A model generated the notes under the pieces. It saw only the letters and a list, made by a program, of their open reading frames with translations, ran no database searches and was not told the origin of the DNA. 64,000 nt of DNA from CADEFQ01 sp050185195 (GTDB taxonomy: Bacteria; Pseudomonadota; Gammaproteobacteria; Steroidobacterales; Steroidobacteraceae), in contig JBFWZQ010000013.1 of assembly GCA_050185195.1 (NCBI GenBank), forward strand, positions 20,208 to 84,207, in the 5' to 3' direction. Positions 59,457 to 64,000 of the stretch are shown in pieces (positions within the stretch are counted from its first letter, which is position 1; each line of letters opens with the position of its first letter). Made by a program: the position numbers and the translations under genes.

Positions 59457-59876
59457 ATGCGCGCGCAATGCGCCGGCCCCGAGGTGGCACTCGGGGACAC
59501 GGCTGTATCGAACGGGGAACGCGCGCATTTTAGCACGCTGCTGACCGGCGCGCGCTGCCGATGCTCGGCCTGCGGCGAAACCTTCAACGTCGTGAGTACC
59601 TTCGATGCACACCGCGTCGGCGGATACGAAACGAGGCGCTGTCTCGCACCCGCCGAAATGAGCGCACACGGCTGGCTGCGCACCGGCGCGGGATTCTGGA
59701 TTACGTCTCGGATGCCGTCGGGAAGGTTGAACCGCGCGGCTACAAGCGGCGATCGCACCGACCCCGCTACCGCCTCAAAGGGTGCGGGTATCGCGCCCGT
59801 GCGCGAAGCGCGCCGGCAGCGCGACCGCGCGAAACTTGAGACGGCATGGCCCGTGATGACGCGAGGTGCGGCATGA
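59457..59876 (+). CDS. FDXHR-type zinc-finger phage protein
   Basis: The start follows the alpA stop immediately. The 139 residues contain CRCSACGETFNVVSTFDAHR and a later cysteine in ETRRCLAPAEM, matching the phage FDXHR putative zinc-binding motif, followed by a low-complexity tail. Proteins with this motif are common just before D5-type helicases in phage satellites. It overlaps the helicase gene by four bases. Confidence 0.75.
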   Translation: MRAQCAGPEVALGDTAVSNGERAHFSTLLTGARCRCSACGETFNVVSTFDAHRVGGYETRRCLAPAEMSAHGWLRTGAGFWITSRMPSGRLNRAATSGDRTDPATASKGAGIAPVREARRQRDRAKLETAWPVMTRGAA

Positions 59877-61288
59877 CCGCCTACGATCGCGTTGTCGAGA
59901 AGATCGACGCCTACCGCGCATCGAAAGCCGCGGACGCTGGGCTCGCCTTCGCGCAGATCACCGATTCGGACGTTGCGAACGCGCAGCGGCTTGTCCGCGC
60001 GCATGGCGCCGACATCCGCTTCACGCCAGAACGCGGCTGGCTCGCATGGGACGGCACACGCTGGGCGCCGGACGAGAAGGGCCTTGCCGTGACCGCGAAG
60101 GCGAAGGAAACCGCCCTCTCAATCTTCGACGAGATAAGGCACGCCGATCGGCGCAACGAGACTTACCGCCATGCCCGGCGCAGCCAGTCGCGCCAGGCCA
60201 TCGACAACATGGTCTACCTCGCGCGCAGCGAGACGGGCATTCCGCTACACCTGACGAGTTTCGACGCCGATCCGTGGCTCCTCAACTGCGCGAACGGCAC
60301 CATCGACTTGAAAATCGGCGCGCTGCGACCTCATGACCGAGCGGATGCCTGCACCAAGATCGCAGGCACCACCTTCGACGCCGATGCCGAGTGCTCGCAG
60401 TTCGACGCCTTCCTGGCCGAGATCACGGGCGACGACATCGACCTGTACAACTACCTGTGGAAGTTCGCCGGCTACGTGCTCACCGGCCTGGTGACGGAAC
60501 AGACCCTTCATTTCTTGTACGGCACCGGAGCGAACGGCAAATCCGTGCTATGCGAGATCCTGCTCACGCTGCTCGGCGAGTACGGCCTCGTGGCGAGTCC
60601 CGATCTCATCATGGCGCGTCGCCATGGCGGCATTCCGAACGATGTCGCGCGGCTGCGAGGCGTGCGGCTCGCCGTGATGAACGAGACGAGTCAAGGCAGC
60701 CGCTTCGACGAAAGCAAGCTCAAGGACCTGACGGGCGGCGATACCCTCTCGGCACGATTCCTGCGCGAAGAATTCTTCGACTTCCGCCCGACGCACAAGC
60801 TCGTCATTCGCGGCAACCACAAGCCGACGATCCACGGCACCGATGATGGCATATGGCGCCGCTTGCGCCTGATCCCGTTCAACGTCGTCATTCCGCCCGA
60901 CCGCCAAGATCCACACTTGCTCGAGAGGCTGCGCGAGGAACTGCCGGGCATTCTCGGCTGGGCCGTCCGTGGCTGTCTCGAGTGGCAGCGCAACGGGCTG
61001 AAACCGCCGGCCATCGTCACCGACGCGGTATCCCGCTACCGCGAGGAGTCCGACACCCTGGGCCGCTTCATCACCGAATGCTGCGAGATGCGCAAGCTCG
61101 CCGAGGTGAAAAGCTCGGCGCTCTTCTCGCGCTACCAGCAATTCTGCGAACAATCATCGGAACGCTGGCTGTCGGCAAAGGACTTGCCGCTCGAAATGGA
61201 GCGCCGTGGCTTCGCCTACAAACGCACCGAAACAGGGCGTCGCTACCTGGGCATCGAGTTGAAAACCACACCGTGGGGGCCGGAATGA
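59873..61288 (+). CDS. D5/P4-family DNA primase-helicase (short form)
   Basis: ATG 59873 gives 471 residues. A D5_N-like domain (RGWLAWDGTRWAPDEKG, HLTSFDADPWLLNCANGTIDL) precedes an SF3 helicase with Walker A YGTGANGKSVLCEIL, Walker B region VRLAVMNETSQG and DGIWRRLRLIPF (arginine-finger area). A C-terminal DNA-binding winged helix follows (RYQQFCEQSSERWLSAKDLP). The long N-terminal Toprim primase of P4 alpha is missing, so priming may rely on the host or the D5_N region. It is the replication core of the element. Confidence 0.92.
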   Translation: MTAYDRVVEKIDAYRASKAADAGLAFAQITDSDVANAQRLVRAHGADIRFTPERGWLAWDGTRWAPDEKGLAVTAKAKETALSIFDEIRHADRRNETYRHARRSQSRQAIDNMVYLARSETGIPLHLTSFDADPWLLNCANGTIDLKIGALRPHDRADACTKIAGTTFDADAECSQFDAFLAEITGDDIDLYNYLWKFAGYVLTGLVTEQTLHFLYGTGANGKSVLCEILLTLLGEYGLVASPDLIMARRHGGIPNDVARLRGVRLAVMNETSQGSRFDESKLKDLTGGDTLSARFLREEFFDFRPTHKLVIRGNHKPTIHGTDDGIWRRLRLIPFNVVIPPDRQDPHLLERLREELPGILGWAVRGCLEWQRNGLKPPAIVTDAVSRYREESDTLGRFITECCEMRKLAEVKSSALFSRYQQFCEQSSERWLSAKDLPLEMERRGFAYKRTETGRRYLGIELKTTPWGPE

Positions 61289-61371
61289 CGCCACATGACG
61301 CCAGCGCCGGTGATTTTCCATACGCGCGCGCGGAGAGGAGACATACGGCAGAGGCGTCATTTGGCGTCATT
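61284..61371. repeat. Iteron-like inverted repeats, candidate origin
   Basis: AATGACGCC-A-CATGACGCC at 61284-61302 is mirrored by GGCGTCATTTGGCGTCATT at 61353-61371; 18 of 19 bases pair across a 50-base spacer. Each side therefore holds two ATGACGCC units. They begin at the helicase stop. In P4 the initiator helicase binds iteron-like sites at ori and crr downstream of the alpha gene, so this is a plausible origin. Confidence 0.6.
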
Positions 61372-61407
61372 TCTGACCGTTGCACCACCCCCGAAGGAAT
61401 CCCGTGA
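61285..61407 (+). CDS. Tiny ORF overlapping helicase stop
   Basis: The 40-codon frame starts in an ATGA overlap with the helicase and ends in a GTGA overlap with the next gene. The tight stop-start chain supports translation, though its composition is ordinary and it contains the inverted repeats. It could instead be a translational relay. No domain recognised. Confidence 0.4.
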   Translation: MTPHDASAGDFPYARAERRHTAEASFGVISDRCTTPEGIP

Positions 61408-61664
61408 CCGACTCGATAGGAGGGCCGCTGGACTATCGCGTGCTGGAGGCCGCCACAAGCAACCTGGCACTCGACCGCACGAGCCTCGACGCGCTGGCCG
61501 ACGCGAGACACCACAGCCGCGCGGCACTGGCTGCACTCAAGGCCATGAACTTGTCGGGCGTGCCCGCCGAGCACTGCACCGAGCTGTCGCGGGTCGCCGC
61601 CACGCTGGCCAACGTGATCGGCAAACTTACCGCGCTCGAATCAAGCGCGAGACTCGTGCCATGA
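61404..61664 (+). CDS. Hypothetical satellite protein
   Basis: The 86-residue product starts at GTG 61404, overlapping the previous tiny ORF, and ends overlapping the next by four bases. It is mostly helical (DYRVLEAATSNLALDRTSLDALADARHHSRAALAALKAMN, LSRVAATLANVIGKLTALES). It could be a small phage-interaction or replication accessory protein, but no family is recognised. Confidence 0.55.
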   Translation: MTDSIGGPLDYRVLEAATSNLALDRTSLDALADARHHSRAALAALKAMNLSGVPAEHCTELSRVAATLANVIGKLTALESSARLVP

Positions 61665-61753
61665 CGCGCAAAAAGGGCGGACGCTGGCTGAGACGCTACC
61701 TGCGCCGCAAGCGCCGCCTGATCGCCACGCCGCGCCGGAGACGAACATCGTGA
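61661..61753 (+). CDS. 30-residue very basic peptide
   Basis: ATG 61661 overlaps the preceding stop. The 30 residues include 15 Arg/Lys (KKGGRWLRRYLRRKRRLI), an unusual charge density for a coupled gene. It could be an RNA- or DNA-binding peptide or simply a read-through frame. Expression is unproven. Confidence 0.35.
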   Translation: MTRKKGGRWLRRYLRRKRRLIATPRRRRTS

Positions 61754-61878
61754 CGGGTAGGTGGATGCGAAAGCTGAGGGCCCTGCGCCAATGACCGGCG
61801 CCCAAGTCAAATTTTCACGTCTCCGAAATGGGCGTTCTGAGATTCCATTTTGTGGAACTGCGACAAGGAATATTCCCG

Positions 61879-62163
61879 ATGCCTACGGATGAAGCCGAAA
61901 CGAGCGCACCAACCAATGCGGAGACCGACGCGCTGTCGCGGCTCCTGCGTGCCGCGGCCGACCTTGCGAATCTCAAGCTCGGCTCCGACCTTGCGGACTC
62001 CGAGTACGCAGATGCGCTGCGTAGCGGCGCCGCCTCCCTCGAGTTCGTGATAGAGCTGCCGCGCGGCCGCCTCGCGGCGCGTGCGCGATACCCGGCGATG
62101 AGCTCGGCACCGATCGACCTGTTTGAAGTCGTGCCACCCGTCAGGCGGACCACCGATGCCTGA
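61879..62163 (+). CDS. Hypothetical satellite protein
   Basis: ATG 61879 has an AAGGA site about nine bases upstream; a longer frame from 61828 has none. The 94 residues are helical then beta-rich (SRLLRAAADLANLKLGSDLADSEYADALRSGAASLEFVIELPRGR). No known family. It overlaps the next ORF by eight bases. Confidence 0.55.
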   Translation: MPTDEAETSAPTNAETDALSRLLRAAADLANLKLGSDLADSEYADALRSGAASLEFVIELPRGRLAARARYPAMSSAPIDLFEVVPPVRRTTDA

Positions 62164-62419
62164 CGAGACGCAACCGGCGGCATCATCTACGGAAAGGGTG
62201 CGGGCCGCGCTCGCGGCCAGTCGCGCGCCCTCGCGCAAGGACTGGTCGCACTTCCTGCGCGAGTCGCTCGGCTTGAGCAAGGCTAAGGCCGAGGCTTACG
62301 CGGCATGCTTCGCGCGCGCCGGCCTCGTCGAGGAGCCGCAGCCGTCCGTCGACGCGCTCGCCGCCGCGAAGAAGCTGCTTGAGCATGTGGCCGGATTGAC
62401 CGCCGGGGCGGATTCGTGA
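62156..62419 (+). CDS. Hypothetical satellite protein, helical
   Basis: ATG 62156 lies inside the previous gene. The 87 residues include KDWSHFLRESLGLSKAKAEAYAACFARAGL, a compact helical pattern that resembles a small DNA-binding or SAM-like fold, and a helical tail (ALAAAKKLLEHVAGL). No function is recognised. A 190-bp gap with a strong hairpin then leads to the capsid gene. Confidence 0.55.
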   Translation: MPDETQPAASSTERVRAALAASRAPSRKDWSHFLRESLGLSKAKAEAYAACFARAGLVEEPQPSVDALAAAKKLLEHVAGLTAGADS

Positions 62420-62566
62420 AAGGATCGAGCCGTCTTCCTTCCGTGACATACGGCGCGAAGGCACTTTCCAGGCCGGCGACGGCGCGACGCGCGGGATATC
62501 CGCGATGAGCACCGAAACCCAACCTGCTGCGAGGTGCCGCGCGCCGTTTCGTTTTCTGCGCCGTCA

Positions 62567-62605
62567 CCTCACGTACTGAACCATGCGCCCAGGCGCAACG
62601 TGAGG
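62567..62605 (+). promoter_or_regulatory. Stem-loop covering the capsid-gene ribosome-binding site
   Basis: CCTCACGT (62567-62574) pairs perfectly with ACGTGAGG (62598-62605), and an inner stem GCGCC-CA-GGCGC sits at 62585-62596. The right arm contains most of the GAGGG ribosome-binding site (62602-62606) that lies four bases before the ATG at 62610. Folding would hide the site from ribosomes. Confidence 0.6.
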
Positions 62606-62609
62606 GTTT

Positions 62610-63851
62610 ATGCCCACCGAAATGGAGCAACTTGTCGAGACGATGCAGGGCATCGGCGACGCGGTCGATCAGTTCAAGGCCGAGAACAAGCGAAGCCTCC
62701 AGGCCGAGCGAGACGCGCGCGAGAACCTCGAGCGCAAGATCAATCTGCTGCGCGTGCAGGGCACGGGCAAGATCGACGACGGCCCTGATCCGCAGGAAGA
62801 GCACCGCCGCGCGGTCAAGGCCTGGTATCCGAACCGCGCCGGCGACGCGCCGAGCTTCGACTACGGCCTGTACCGCAAGTCCTTCAGCAAGTACGTGCGC
62901 GCGGGCCTCGAGATCCTCGATGTCGAAGAGCGCAAGGCGATGTCGATCGGGTCCGACCCCGAGGGTGGCTTTCTCGCGCCGAGCGAATTCGCACGCGAAG
63001 TGATCCGGGTCGAAGCCGACAACAGCGTCATCCGGAGCGTGGCTCGCGTGCTGCCCATGGGTGGCTACTCGGCGGAGTTTCCCGCATCGCTGACACTCCC
63101 CGAGGTCGGGTGGGTGGGCGAGACCGAGGCTCGCCCGGCGACGGGCAACCCGGGACTGGGAAAGCTCAGCTTCACGGCGAAGGAGCTCTACGCGGAACCC
63201 GAGGCGACGCAGTCGCTCATCGATGACGCGGGGATCGATATCGAATCGTTCCTTGCCGAGCAGGTCGGGCTCGCTTTTGCCGAGGAGGAAGACGCGCAGT
63301 TCATCGCTGGCAACGGCGTGAAGGTGCCGCGCGGATTGACCACGTACACCACGGCCGCCACGTCGGATGCCGCCGGCCGCGCCTTCGGCACGATCGAGCA
63401 CATCGCGACCGGCCAGGCCGGAGCGTGGCCGACGACGAGCGCGATGATCTACGACAAGCTCGTCGACGTCGTGCAGGCGCTGCGCCCGCGCTATCGGCAG
63501 CGCGGCCAGTGGGTGATGGGAACGGAAGCCATCACGAAACTGCGCAAGATGAAGACCGCAACGACCGACGAGCCGCTCTGGCAGCCGTCGATGCAGTCCG
63601 GCCAGCCGGATCGCCTGCTCGGCTATCCGGTGCGCGAAGCCGAGCAGATGCCCGCCATCGGCGCAAACTCGCTGTCCGTCGCATTCGCCGACTGGCAGCG
63701 GGCTTACTGGATCCTCGATCGCTTCGGAGTCCGGGTGCTGCGAGACCCGTACACTAACAAGCCGTATGTCCGCTTCTACAGCACGAAGCGCGTCGCAGGA
63801 GGCCTCGCTGACTCGAACGCGATCAAGCTGCTGAAGTTCTCGGCGAGCTGA
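62610..63851 (+). CDS. HK97-fold major capsid protein
   Basis: The 413-residue protein has an N-terminal coiled-coil delta-domain (EQLVETMQGIGDAVDQFKAENKRSLQAERDARENLERKINLL) followed by the HK97 core: AMSIGSDPEGGFLAPSEFAREVIR, LPEVGWVGETEARPATGNPGLGKLSFTAKELYAEPEATQSLIDDA, IDIESFLAEQVGLAFAEEEDAQFIAGNG and LLGYPVREAEQMPAI. Coat proteins of this fold build icosahedral heads; a capsid protease usually removes the delta-domain. No portal, protease or terminase precedes it. The 149 bases after it to the window edge show no gene. Confidence 0.93.
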   Translation: MPTEMEQLVETMQGIGDAVDQFKAENKRSLQAERDARENLERKINLLRVQGTGKIDDGPDPQEEHRRAVKAWYPNRAGDAPSFDYGLYRKSFSKYVRAGLEILDVEERKAMSIGSDPEGGFLAPSEFAREVIRVEADNSVIRSVARVLPMGGYSAEFPASLTLPEVGWVGETEARPATGNPGLGKLSFTAKELYAEPEATQSLIDDAGIDIESFLAEQVGLAFAEEEDAQFIAGNGVKVPRGLTTYTTAATSDAAGRAFGTIEHIATGQAGAWPTTSAMIYDKLVDVVQALRPRYRQRGQWVMGTEAITKLRKMKTATTDEPLWQPSMQSGQPDRLLGYPVREAEQMPAIGANSLSVAFADWQRAYWILDRFGVRVLRDPYTNKPYVRFYSTKRVAGGLADSNAIKLLKFSAS

Positions 63852-64000
63852 TCAAGTCGAGAGGCGTGCGGGTCGTGCGGACTGCGAGGCGAAGTGTTTG
63901 GGCCGGGGCTAGCCTTGTGCTCGCCCTAGCGGGGTTGCGTCGGGCCGATTGCCCCGTTCCAGAAAAAACCCGACAGCCGGCAGGCGGGCGAATTCGCGAG

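Overview
The window is GC-rich, densely packed chromosomal DNA. It looks like a gammaproteobacterium of the Xanthomonadales/Nevskiales/Steroidobacterales type. The evidence is the block clpS-clpA-infA-aat-trxB-ftsK-lolA-rarA-serS, an E. coli-type LexA with CTGT-N8-ACAG operators, a general secretion (gsp) operon, and tandem overlapping start/stop codons in most operons. The taxonomic placement is an inference from gene content only.

Layout, left half. Positions 1-2307 hold the end of a beta-lactamase-fold serine hydrolase and an erythromycin-esterase-like lipoprotein, closed by a bidirectional terminator facing a small Lpp-like lipoprotein. Positions 2927-9744 form an SOS mutagenesis operon: promoter with two LexA boxes, lexA, a VOC protein, imuA, imuB, a GFA-family zinc protein and dnaE2. 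ImuB carries peptide segments encoded by a dispersed GGGCAAC repeat, and a 205-bp palindromic element sits just before dnaE2. Next comes an ABC ATPase / FtsX-type permease / CrtC-AttH-like secreted protein operon (9770-14030). An Lrp/AsnC regulator then faces a fused E1 alpha-beta 2-oxoacid dehydrogenase and its E2, which run directly into the phenylacetate genes paaABCDE-G-I-Z plus an extra enoyl-CoA hydratase (14032-25480). No phenylacetate-CoA ligase is present, so the dehydrogenase may supply phenylacetyl-CoA from phenylpyruvate.

Middle. A minus-strand gspC-D-E-F operon is followed by a small acidic protein. Then come the N-degron genes clpS, clpA and aat with infA, a COG3146-type acyltransferase-like gene, trxB, ftsK, lolA, a VanZ-like gene, rarA, serS, a DoxX gene, and an RND efflux operon with its own terminal TetR gene and a palindromic operator over the promoter (44040-50418).

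Right third. A broken tRNA-Ser copy precedes an intact tRNA-Ser(UGA). After it lies a lower-GC accessory patch with an NYN-domain protein, a DUF3892 protein, orphan hypotheticals, an HTH protein and a HigBA-type toxin-antitoxin pair. Core genes return at about 54.9-57.2 kb (histidine phosphatase, peroxiredoxin, pyrophosphatase, fluoride exporter). At tRNA-Ala(CGC), position 57305, a mobile element begins and runs off the window: P4-type integrase, AT-hook protein, AlpA regulator, FDXHR zinc-finger protein, D5/P4-type helicase, iteron-like inverted repeats, a chain of tiny overlapping ORFs and an HK97-fold major capsid protein. This layout resembles a capsid-encoding phage satellite more than a full prophage and is the most interesting system in the window.
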